Positions 7,972-15,448 of a stretch of DNA of 64,000 nt are shown here, piece after piece; the stretch's first letter is position 1, and every line of letters begins with the position of its first letter. The notes under the pieces were generated by a model that saw nothing but the letters and a program-made list of their open reading frames with translations, was not told where the DNA came from and searched no databases. The translations under genes and the position numbers were made by a program. This stretch comes from Pseudomonadota bacterium (GTDB lineage: Bacteria > Pseudomonadota > Alphaproteobacteria > Rhodospirillales > Magnetospirillaceae): positions 1 through 64,000 of the forward strand of contig JAFAAW010000157.1 of assembly GCA_023426365.1 (NCBI GenBank), written 5' to 3'.

Positions 7972-10900
7972 ATGTCAAACCGTCGTGAATTCCTGAAAGC
8001 CGGCGCCGCCGCCGGCGGGCTTGCCGCCTTTGCCGCCGGCTTTTCCGAAACCGGTACCCGCGCCGTCCAGTCCTGGTTCGGCGAAAAGAAGACCAACGGC
8101 GTCCACGGCCGCTCGCTGGAACCCGAGATGCGCGTCGGCCCCGACGGCAAGCTGGAGCTGAACCCCGACCAGCAGGTCAGCTACACCATGTGCCTGGGCT
8201 GCACCACCCAGTGCGGCGTGCGCGTGCGCATCGACAAGGCGACCCAGACGGTGCTGCGTGTGGCCGGCAACCCCTACAGCCCGCTTTCGGCCGACCCGCA
8301 TCTGCCCATGGGCACCCCGGTGCGCAAGAGCTTCCTGCACCTGTCCCGCCTTGAGGAAAAGGGGCTGGCCGGGCGCTCCACCGCCTGCGGCCGCGGCAAT
8401 GCGGTGCTGGAACAGATGACCTCGCCCTTCCGCGTCACCCAGCCGATGAAGCGGGTGGGACCGCGTAATTCGGGCAGGTGGGAACCCATCGCGTTCGAGC
8501 AACTGGTCAAGGAGGTGGTGTTCGGCGGCCAGTTGTTCCCCGGCGAAGGCACGGTCAAGGGCCTGGCCGACCTGCGCAGCTTCGACCCCATCGACCCCGA
8601 CGCCCCCGAACTGGGGCCGAAGGTCAATCAGGTGGCGCTGCTGTCGTCGGTCAACGACGGCCGCGAGGTGTTCATGAACCGCTTCATGAAGTGGGCCTAT
8701 GGCACCATGAACGTGGTCGGGCACGGTTCCTATTGCGGCGGGTCGTACCGGTCGGGATCGGGCGCGGTCTTCGGCAACACCAAGCAGATGCCGCACGCCA
8801 AGCCCGATCTGGAAAACGCCGAATTCGTCATCTTCGTCGGCACCGCCCCGGCCAATGCGGGCAATCCGTTCAAGCGCCAGGGCACCCTGTTGGCCAAGGC
8901 CCGCACCGAGGGCAAGCTGAATTATGTGGTGGTGGACCCGGTGCTGACCCATGCCGACAACATGGTGGCCGAGGAACGTTCGCGCTGGATTCCGATCAAG
9001 CCGGGCACCGACGGCGCCATGGCCATGGCCATGATCCGCTGGATCATCGAGAACGAGCGCTATGACGCCCACTTCCTGATGCAGCCCAACCAGAAGGTGG
9101 CCGAAGCGGCCGGCGAGGCGGCGTGGTGCAACGCCACCCATCTGGTGGTGGCCGAGCCGGGCCATCCGCGCAACGGCTTCTTCCTGCGCGGGTCCGACCT
9201 GGGCGTGGCGGTGGCCGAGGCCGACCGCTACAAGGATGCCGATCCGTTCGTGGTCATCGACCAGGCCACCGGCAAGCCGGTCCTGCACGACAAGGCCACC
9301 GGCGCGGCCGTCCTGTTCGCCGATCAGGCCATCGAGGTGGCCGGCCAGCCGCTGCGCGTGCGCACCAGCCTGGACCTGCTGCGCGAGGCGGCCAACGGCT
9401 TCACCATCGACCAGTATTCGCAAGCCTGCGGCATTCCGGCCGACATCATCGTGGGTCTGGCCCGCGAATTCACCAGCCACGGCAAGAAGGCGGCCATCAA
9501 CTCCCATGGCGGCACCATGGCGGGCAACGGCTTCTACAACGCCTTCGCACTGGTCAGCCTGAACACCCTGGTGGGCAACCTGAACCGCAAGGGCGGCACC
9601 CTGATCAATGCCGGCGGCTTCAAGGAGGAGGAAGGCCCCCGCTACCTGCTGGCCGAGTTCGACGGCAAGGTGAAGCCGGCCGGCACCTTCCTGGGCCGCA
9701 ACATGCCCTATGAGAAGTCCACCGAGTTCAATAAAAAGAAGGAAGCGGGCAAGCCCTATCCGGCCGAACAGCCGTGGTATTCCACCGCCCCGCAATTGGC
9801 GACCGAATGGTTGCATTCGGCGCTGACCCGCTATCCCTATGGGGTCGAGGCGCTGATCCTGTGGGCGTCCAACCCGGTCTATGGCATCCCCGGCATCCGG
9901 CCGCTGGCGGAAAAGACCCTGGGCAATCCCAAGGTCATCCCGCTGGTGGTCGCCATCGACTGCTTCATCAACGAAAGCTCGGCCTATGCCGACTACATCG
10001 TGCCCGATGGGTTCATGTACGAGTGCTGGGGCTTCGCCGCCGCCTGGGCCGGCGTGCCGACCAAATCCTATGTGGCGCGCTGGCCGGTGGTCGAACCCAA
10101 GATGAGCAAGACCGCCGACGGCCAGCCGGCCTCGATGGAGAGCTTCTTCATCGCCGCCGCCAAGGCCATGGGCCTGCCCGGCTTCGGCGACAATGCCGGC
10201 AAGGACGCCCAGGGCGCGCCGTTTGCCATCCACCGGGCCGAGGATTATTACCTGCGCGCCGCCGCCAACCTGGCCTTCACCGGCAAGGCGCCGGTGGGGG
10301 ACGCCAGCGACGACGACATCGCGCTGACCAACGTCACCCGCATCATGGGCGACCTGACCCGCACGCTGAAGGAGGACGAGGTGCGCAAGGTGGCGTTCCT
10401 GTACACCCGCGGCGGCCGCTACCAGCCCGCCAGGGAGGCATGGGACGACGCCGAGGGCCACGAGGGCTGGACCACCTGGCGCTACACCAAGCCGTTGCAG
10501 GTCTATAACGAGGTGGTCGGCACCGCCAAGGATGCCATGACCGGCAAGCGCTTCCCCGGCGTGCCGGTGTGGACGCCGCCGCGTTTCGCCGACGGCACCC
10601 CGGTGCGCAAGCTGTATTCCGAACAGGACTGGCCGCTGCAACTGATCAGCTACAAAAGCCCGTTGCAGAACAGCTATTCCATCGCGGCCAGGAAGCTGCG
10701 CAGCCTGCACCCGGAAAACCCGGTGGCCATCAACCCCGACGACGCCGCGCGGCTGGGCATCGCCACCGGCGATTCCATCACCATCGCCACCCCCGCCGGC
10801 TCGGCCAAGGCGGTCGCGGTGGTGCGCCACGGCGTGCGCCAGGGCGTGCTGGCGGTCGAGCACGGCTTCGGCCACCGCGAGCTGGGCGCCCGCGCCCATT

Positions 10901-11067
10901 GGATCGGCACCGAGCGCCAACCCGAGGTGCCCGCCATCGGCGCCGGCTTCTGCCTGAACGACCTGGGCCTGATCGACCCCACCCGCAAGACCCCGGCGGT
11001 GTTCGTCGATCCGGTGTCGGGCACGGCGGTGCGCCAGGGCCTGCCGGCCAAGGTGGCGAAGGCGTAA
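7972..11067 (+). CDS. ttrA: Tetrathionate reductase catalytic subunit A (molybdopterin oxidoreductase)
   Basis: A 1031-residue periplasmic catalytic subunit reducing tetrathionate to thiosulfate. It has a Tat signal (NRREFLKAGAAAGG at residues 3-16). A proximal [4Fe-4S] site is formed by C74, C77, C81 and C139, and a candidate molybdenum-ligand cysteine is C255 in HGSYCGGSYRSG. The C-terminal molydopterin-dinucleotide-binding domain covers about residues 890-1000. Length matches TtrA rather than shorter PsrA/PhsA enzymes. Arsenate or selenate oxyanion reductases are distant relatives, but the ttrSR and ttrBC context supports tetrathionate. A molybdate-binding protein gene follows. Confidence 0.92.
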   Translation: MSNRREFLKAGAAAGGLAAFAAGFSETGTRAVQSWFGEKKTNGVHGRSLEPEMRVGPDGKLELNPDQQVSYTMCLGCTTQCGVRVRIDKATQTVLRVAGNPYSPLSADPHLPMGTPVRKSFLHLSRLEEKGLAGRSTACGRGNAVLEQMTSPFRVTQPMKRVGPRNSGRWEPIAFEQLVKEVVFGGQLFPGEGTVKGLADLRSFDPIDPDAPELGPKVNQVALLSSVNDGREVFMNRFMKWAYGTMNVVGHGSYCGGSYRSGSGAVFGNTKQMPHAKPDLENAEFVIFVGTAPANAGNPFKRQGTLLAKARTEGKLNYVVVDPVLTHADNMVAEERSRWIPIKPGTDGAMAMAMIRWIIENERYDAHFLMQPNQKVAEAAGEAAWCNATHLVVAEPGHPRNGFFLRGSDLGVAVAEADRYKDADPFVVIDQATGKPVLHDKATGAAVLFADQAIEVAGQPLRVRTSLDLLREAANGFTIDQYSQACGIPADIIVGLAREFTSHGKKAAINSHGGTMAGNGFYNAFALVSLNTLVGNLNRKGGTLINAGGFKEEEGPRYLLAEFDGKVKPAGTFLGRNMPYEKSTEFNKKKEAGKPYPAEQPWYSTAPQLATEWLHSALTRYPYGVEALILWASNPVYGIPGIRPLAEKTLGNPKVIPLVVAIDCFINESSAYADYIVPDGFMYECWGFAAAWAGVPTKSYVARWPVVEPKMSKTADGQPASMESFFIAAAKAMGLPGFGDNAGKDAQGAPFAIHRAEDYYLRAAANLAFTGKAPVGDASDDDIALTNVTRIMGDLTRTLKEDEVRKVAFLYTRGGRYQPAREAWDDAEGHEGWTTWRYTKPLQVYNEVVGTAKDAMTGKRFPGVPVWTPPRFADGTPVRKLYSEQDWPLQLISYKSPLQNSYSIAARKLRSLHPENPVAINPDDAARLGIATGDSITIATPAGSAKAVAVVRHGVRQGVLAVEHGFGHRELGARAHWIGTERQPEVPAIGAGFCLNDLGLIDPTRKTPAVFVDPVSGTAVRQGLPAKVAKA

Positions 11068-11069
11068 TG

Positions 11070-11104
11070 CCAAACCCCGGTGAGCAGAGCTCATCGGGAT
11101 TTGG
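11070..11104 (+). terminator. Long hairpin directly after ttrA
   Basis: Sixteen-base arms (11070-11085 and 11089-11104) around a three-base AGA loop, with 14 of 16 positions complementary and one further G-U pair. It starts three bases after the ttrA stop. There is no T-tract behind it, so it may act as an mRNA 3' stabiliser or be part of a repeat, rather than a textbook intrinsic terminator. Confidence 0.5.
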
Positions 11105-11381
11105 TCAGGCCCAAGGGGCCGCGCGGCTTATGCCGCGGGAGCCAAGGGTTTCGGAGAAACCCGCCCGGCGCTTGAGGGCGGCGTTGATCGGATCCGATCA
11201 ACGCAATCTCGTATAAGGGCACCGGGCGGGGCCGCCTTGCCATGGGCTGCCCCGCCCGGTCGCGCCGCCGGCAAGGCGATGCGGCCGCAGGCATGGCGGT
11301 GGATGGTTTTCATGCCGGGCGCAACGGCGCTACAAAGGGGGCGCCGCCACCGCATCCCACCCACCACCGGGGAACACCGCC
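11105..11381. repeat. Palindrome-rich gap between ttrA and modA
   Basis: No convincing gene is seen. The gap contains three more symmetrical elements: GGGTTTC-GGA-GAAACCC (11146-11162); a perfect 24-base palindrome at 11181-11204, each arm GCGTTGATCGGA or its complement; and an 11-base perfect stem ACCGGGCGGGG/CCCCGCCCGGT at 11221-11231 and 11250-11260. The density of symmetry resembles a dispersed intergenic repeat of the REP/palindromic type, but no second copy was found in this window. The modA promoter must lie towards its right end. Confidence 0.5.
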
Positions 11382-12146
11382 ATGTTGAAGCGCTTTCTGG
11401 GGGCCGTTGCCGGCCTTGCCTTCGGTCTGTCGGCCATGGCCGCCCAGGCGGACGAGGTGTTCGTCTTTGCCGCCGCGTCGCTGACCAATGCCCTGAACGA
11501 GGTTGGACAATCCTTCACCGCCAAGACCGGCCACACGGTCAAGGCGTCCTATGCCGCGTCCTCGGCGCTCGCGCGACAGGTGGAACAGGGCAGCCCGGCC
11601 AACGTGTTTGCCTCGGCCGATCTCAAGTGGATGGACTATCTGAGCGAGCGCAAGCTGGTCAATCCCTCCACCCGCTTCAATCTGCTGGGCAACACGCTGG
11701 TGTTGGTCGCGCCCGCCGATTCCAAGCTGGGCAAGGTGGAGCTGACACCGGCCACCGACGTGGCGGCGCTGGCGGGCGACGGCCGCATCGCCACCGGCAA
11801 TCCCGACAGCGTGCCGGTCGGACTGTATTTCAAGCAGGCCATGGAGCGGGCCGGCCAGTGGCAGAAAGTGGCGGCCAAGCTCGCCAGCGCCGATTCGGTA
11901 CGCGCCGCACTCGCCTTCGTCGAACGGGGCGAGGCGCCTCTGGGCGTGGTCTATGCCACCGATGCCGCCGTCAGCAGCAAGGTCAAGGTGGTGGGCACGT
12001 TCCCCGACACCATGCACGACCCCATCGTCTATCCCTTCGCCCTGGTGGCGGGCGGCGAAACCCCGGCGGCCCGCGCATTGCTGGACCACATCCGCACGCC
12101 CGAGGCCAAGGGCGTGTTCGCCAAATACGGCTTCACGGTCCACTGA
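11382..12146 (+). CDS. modA: Molybdate ABC transporter substrate-binding protein
   Basis: A 254-residue periplasmic protein with a signal peptide ending about residue 24 (AAQADE). The mature start FVFAAASLTNALNEV and the later segment SSALARQVEQGSPANVFASAD are the oxyanion-binding ModA signatures. It captures molybdate for import. No modB or modC lies next to it, so it must work with a permease encoded elsewhere. Placement 314 bases after ttrA, on the same strand, fits a supply role for the molybdopterin enzyme, although the strong hairpins between them argue for separate transcription. Tungstate binding is possible and cannot be excluded by sequence. Confidence 0.88.
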   Translation: MLKRFLGAVAGLAFGLSAMAAQADEVFVFAAASLTNALNEVGQSFTAKTGHTVKASYAASSALARQVEQGSPANVFASADLKWMDYLSERKLVNPSTRFNLLGNTLVLVAPADSKLGKVELTPATDVAALAGDGRIATGNPDSVPVGLYFKQAMERAGQWQKVAAKLASADSVRAALAFVERGEAPLGVVYATDAAVSSKVKVVGTFPDTMHDPIVYPFALVAGGETPAARALLDHIRTPEAKGVFAKYGFTVH

Positions 12147-12183
12147 GGCGCGGCGGCGCCCCCATCCGGGGACGCGCTGCCGC

Positions 12184-12501
12184 TCAGCCGCGCAACGCCT
12201 GATCGCGCAGGACGCGCAAGCCGGGCGGCATCTTCAGGGTGGTGCGGTCCCAGCCCTCGATGGTCAGGATGGCGTCCAGGCAATCCTCCAGCCGGCGGTA
12301 GGCTTCGGCGGTGGCCTGGGCGATGGTGTCGTGCACCGCCTCGTTGCTGGAACGCTCCAGGCAGCCCTGCTGGTAATCGTACAGGTCGAGCAGGCTGAGC
12401 AATTGCTGGCATACCTGCGCCGGGCAGGCGCAGAAATAGATTCCGGCCTCTTCGACGATGGTCTGCAACTGGGCCTTGGTGAAACGAGGCGACAGGGACA
12501 T
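12184..12501 (-). CDS. Hypothetical cysteine-containing protein, 105 residues
   Basis: Not a family I recognise. The product is 105 residues, acidic to neutral and mostly helical. It has an N-terminal cluster YFCACPAQVCQQLL (C24, C26 and C31) and further cysteines at about 47 and 73. The spacing resembles a small metal- or thiol-active site but matches no standard motif. Start at the ATG complementary to 12499-12501. It runs convergently towards modA and is divergent from the HupR-like regulator, with 208 bases between starts. The GC-rich third positions agree with a genuine gene. No membrane segment or signal peptide is evident. Confidence 0.6.
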   Translation of the reverse strand: MSLSPRFTKAQLQTIVEEAGIYFCACPAQVCQQLLSLLDLYDYQQGCLERSSNEAVHDTIAQATAEAYRRLEDCLDAILTIEGWDRTTLKMPPGLRVLRDQALRG

Positions 12502-12615
12502 GGCAAAGCCTTTTGGGACGGGTGTTGACCGGCCGCAGTGTCCATCAGAGCGGACGTCGCCGCAATCGGGTGTTTTCAGGCCGCCCGGTTTGCGCCGAGA
12601 CCGGGGTGGCGGCCA

Positions 12616-12636
12616 TGGGCGGATATTTTCCGCCCA
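12616..12636. other. Hairpin upstream of the HupR-like gene
   Basis: TGGGCGGA-TATTT-TCCGCCCA forms a perfect eight-base stem about 75 bases before the regulator start. A second short stem, ATGGGGC-CTTC-GCCCCAT, lies at about 12670-12687. These could be operators or 5'-leader hairpins; no function is assigned. Confidence 0.35.
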
Positions 12637-12709
12637 GACTGGTTGATTCCTTTCCACCCCTGCGGCCAGAATGGGGCCTTCGCCCCATCCTGCCGGGAAA
12701 GGACCTCTG

Positions 12710-14149
12710 GTGACCTCGCTGCCCATCATTCTGGTCATCGACGACGAGAAGCAGTCGCAAGAGGCCCTGCGCCGCGTGCTGTCCGACGAATTCCAGGTGC
12801 TGACCGCCTCGAACGCGGCCGAGGCGGAAACCGTGCTGTCCAGCGAACTGGTCCACGCCATCCTGTGCGACCAGCGCATGCCCGGAACCCAAGGCGTCGA
12901 GTTCCTGAAATCGGTGCGCGAGCGCTGGCCCGATCCCGTGCGCATGATCATCTCGGGCTATACCGCGTCGGAGGACATCATCGCCGGCATCAACGAGGCC
13001 GGCATCTACCAGTACATCACCAAGCCCTGGGAACCGGACGAGCTGGTGCGCACCGTCAAGGAGGCGCTGACCCTGCTGGAGCTGCAGCAGGCCAATGCCA
13101 GCGCGTCGCTGGACCTCAAGGTGGCCCCGGCCATGCTGGAGAACAGCGTGGCGGCCAAGACCGGCACGCTCAAGCGCGCGCACCATTTCGACCGCATCGT
13201 GCATGCCGCCAAAAGTCCGCTGTCGGACATCATCGAAATGGCGCGCCGGGTCGCCGCCTTCGACATTTCCGTGCTGATCACCGGCGAATCGGGCACCGGC
13301 AAGGAATTGCTGGCGCGCGCCATCCACTACAACTCCCCGCGCGGCGCCAAGCCGTTCGTGGTGGAAAATTGCGGCGCCCTGCCCGACCAGTTGCTGGAAT
13401 CCGAGCTGTTCGGCTGCAAGAAGGGCGCGTTCACCGGCGCCTACGAGGATCGCATCGGCCTGTTCGAACAGGCCAACGGCGGCACCATCTTCCTGGACGA
13501 GATCGGCGAAACCTCGCCCGCCTTTCAGGTCAAGCTGCTGCGCGTATTGCAGGAAGGCGAAATCCGCCCGCTGGGGGCGCGGCTGACCCGCAAGGTGGAC
13601 GTGCGCGTGATCGCCGCCACCAACCGCACGCTGGAGGACGAGGTGCGGGAAAAGCACTTCCGCCGCGACCTCTATTACCGCCTGGCGGCGTTCCCGCTGC
13701 ACATCCCGCCGCTGCGCGAACGGCCCATGGACATCCACCTGCTGGCCGAGCGCCTGCTGGCGGAAACCCGCAAGGGCTTCGGCAAGCCCGTGCGCGCCTT
13801 CTCCGACGAGGCGATCGCGGTGCTGAAATCCTATGACTGGCCCGGCAACGTGCGCGAATTGCAAAACGAAATCCAGCGCATGGTCGCCCTGGCCGACACC
13901 GACGTGCTTGGGATGGAACTGATCAGCCCGCGCATCCGGGCGCGGGCCTGCCCCGGCGGCCGCGCCATCGCCGATGCCGGCCAGCGCCGTACCCTCAAGG
14001 ATCAGGTCGAGGCGCTGGAGGCCCAATTGCTGGGCGAGGCGCTGGCCCGCCACCGCTGGAACATCAGCCGGGTGGCGGAGGAGCTGGGCCTGTCGCGCGT
14101 CGGCCTCAGGGCCAAGCTGAACCGCTATGGGCTGGAGCGCGCCGGGTGA
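12710..14149 (+). CDS. hupR: HupR/HoxA-like NtrC-family response regulator
   Basis: A 479-residue regulator using GTG at 12710 (AAGGA lies six bases before it; an ATG at 12671 would add 13 atypical residues). Domains: receiver with D54 in ILCDQRMPGT; sigma-54-type AAA+ with Walker A GESGTGKE near 191, the sigma-54 contact loop GAFTGA at 240-245 and Walker B GTIFLDEIG; C-terminal Fis helix-turn-helix about 446-475. The receiver stretch ILCDQRMPGTQGVEFLKSVR and SGYTASEDIIAGINEAGIYQ closely resemble HupR/HoxA, which control uptake hydrogenase genes. No hydrogenase genes are present in this window, so the symbol is tentative. Confidence 0.75.
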   Translation: MTSLPIILVIDDEKQSQEALRRVLSDEFQVLTASNAAEAETVLSSELVHAILCDQRMPGTQGVEFLKSVRERWPDPVRMIISGYTASEDIIAGINEAGIYQYITKPWEPDELVRTVKEALTLLELQQANASASLDLKVAPAMLENSVAAKTGTLKRAHHFDRIVHAAKSPLSDIIEMARRVAAFDISVLITGESGTGKELLARAIHYNSPRGAKPFVVENCGALPDQLLESELFGCKKGAFTGAYEDRIGLFEQANGGTIFLDEIGETSPAFQVKLLRVLQEGEIRPLGARLTRKVDVRVIAATNRTLEDEVREKHFRRDLYYRLAAFPLHIPPLRERPMDIHLLAERLLAETRKGFGKPVRAFSDEAIAVLKSYDWPGNVRELQNEIQRMVALADTDVLGMELISPRIRARACPGGRAIADAGQRRTLKDQVEALEAQLLGEALARHRWNISRVAEELGLSRVGLRAKLNRYGLERAG

Positions 14150-15420
14150 ACGAGCAGGACTTCTCCGCCGCCCAGGAGATCGCCTGGATCGAGGTGATCA
14201 AGAAGATGGAGGAGGTCTACTCCGACCTCATTTCCTACGAGATCGAGCTTGAGGAGAAGAATTCCGCACTGGAGGAGGCCCAGCGTTTCATCACCTCGGT
14301 GCTGTCGTCGGTGTCCGACATCCTGGTGGTGTGCGACCCCCGGGGCGCCATCCAGCAGGTCAACCTCGCCTTCCTGCGCCTGACCGACTTCGCCGAGGTG
14401 GATCTGCTGGGACAGCCGGTGGACGACCTGCTGGCCGAGAACCTGGGTCCGCTGTCCTATTGGCTGGAGGCGGGACCCGGCAACGACCGCGAGGTTCGCT
14501 TCAAGACCCGCGAGGGCGGCGTGTCCGAACCGGTGGCGCTGACCTGCGCCACGCTTCTCGACCATCGCGGGCTGCCCGCCGGCATGGTGCTGACGGGCCG
14601 GCCGGTGGGCGAATTGCGCCGCGCCTACGAGGCGCTGAAACGCGCCCAGGCCCAACTGGTGCAGCAGGAAAAGATGGCGTCGCTGGGCCGGCTGATCGCG
14701 GGCGTCGCCCACGAATTGAACAATCCCATCAGCTTCATCGTCGGCAATATCCACGTGCTGACCAAGTACCGCGAGCGGCTGGAGCGCTATCTGACGGTGG
14801 TGCATGGCGGCGCCGGCAACGCCGAGCGCGAGGCGGCGCGCGCATCCTTGCGCATCGACGCGCTGATGGCCGATCTGCCCGACCTGATCGAGGGGACGCG
14901 CGAAGGGGCGCAGCGGGTGTCCGACATCGTCAAGTCGCTCAAACGCCTGTCTTTCTCGGAATCCGGCAAGCCGGAAACGGTGGATTTGTGCCACCTGACC
15001 GACAAGGCGGTGCAATGGGCGGTCAAGGGACGCAACAGCGTCACCGACATCACGCTGGACCTGCCCGCCGCGCTGTATGCGCCGGGCCATGCCGGCCAGT
15101 TGCATCAGGTGCTGGTCAATCTGGTGGAAAACGCCCTGGATGCGGTGGCCGACAGCCAAGATGCCCGCGTCAGCGTCACCGGCCGCCGCGCCGGCCCGCG
15201 GGTGATCGTCGAAGTCGCCGACAGCGGCCCCGGCGTGGCGCCGGCCGACCTGTCCAAGGTGTTCGACCCCTTCTTCACCACCAAGCCGGTGGGCCAGGGC
15301 ACCGGTCTGGGCCTGTGGATATCCTATGGCATCGTGCGGGACCATGGCGGCACGCTGGAGGCGGAAAACCGCCCGGGCGGCGGCGCGCTGTTCCGCCTGA
15401 TCCTGCCGGCCGGCGATTAG
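14146..15420 (+). CDS. hupT: HupT/HoxJ-like PAS histidine kinase
   Basis: A 424-residue soluble kinase, GTG start at 14146 overlapping the regulator stop. The N-terminal coiled region contains IKKMEEVYSDLISYEIELEE and is followed by one PAS domain (about 50-150), then HisKA with H189 in GVAHELNNPISF, then HATPase_c with GLGLWISYGI. There is no membrane helix. The N-terminal wording resembles HupT/HoxJ, the kinase that in Rhodobacter and Ralstonia signals through an H2-sensing hydrogenase to HupR/HoxA. Without hupUV nearby the stimulus is unknown. A general redox role for the pair is the alternative. Confidence 0.75.
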   Translation: MNEQDFSAAQEIAWIEVIKKMEEVYSDLISYEIELEEKNSALEEAQRFITSVLSSVSDILVVCDPRGAIQQVNLAFLRLTDFAEVDLLGQPVDDLLAENLGPLSYWLEAGPGNDREVRFKTREGGVSEPVALTCATLLDHRGLPAGMVLTGRPVGELRRAYEALKRAQAQLVQQEKMASLGRLIAGVAHELNNPISFIVGNIHVLTKYRERLERYLTVVHGGAGNAEREAARASLRIDALMADLPDLIEGTREGAQRVSDIVKSLKRLSFSESGKPETVDLCHLTDKAVQWAVKGRNSVTDITLDLPAALYAPGHAGQLHQVLVNLVENALDAVADSQDARVSVTGRRAGPRVIVEVADSGPGVAPADLSKVFDPFFTTKPVGQGTGLGLWISYGIVRDHGGTLEAENRPGGGALFRLILPAGD

Positions 15421-15448
15421 AGCGGCGAGGGCCGAGCACCGGGAACGG

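Noticed and set aside
11185..11200. FNR/Anr-like box in the 24-base palindrome after ttrA
   Set aside because: The spacing between TTGAT and ATCAA is eight bases rather than four, so it does not fit an FNR site; treated as a palindromic repeat instead.
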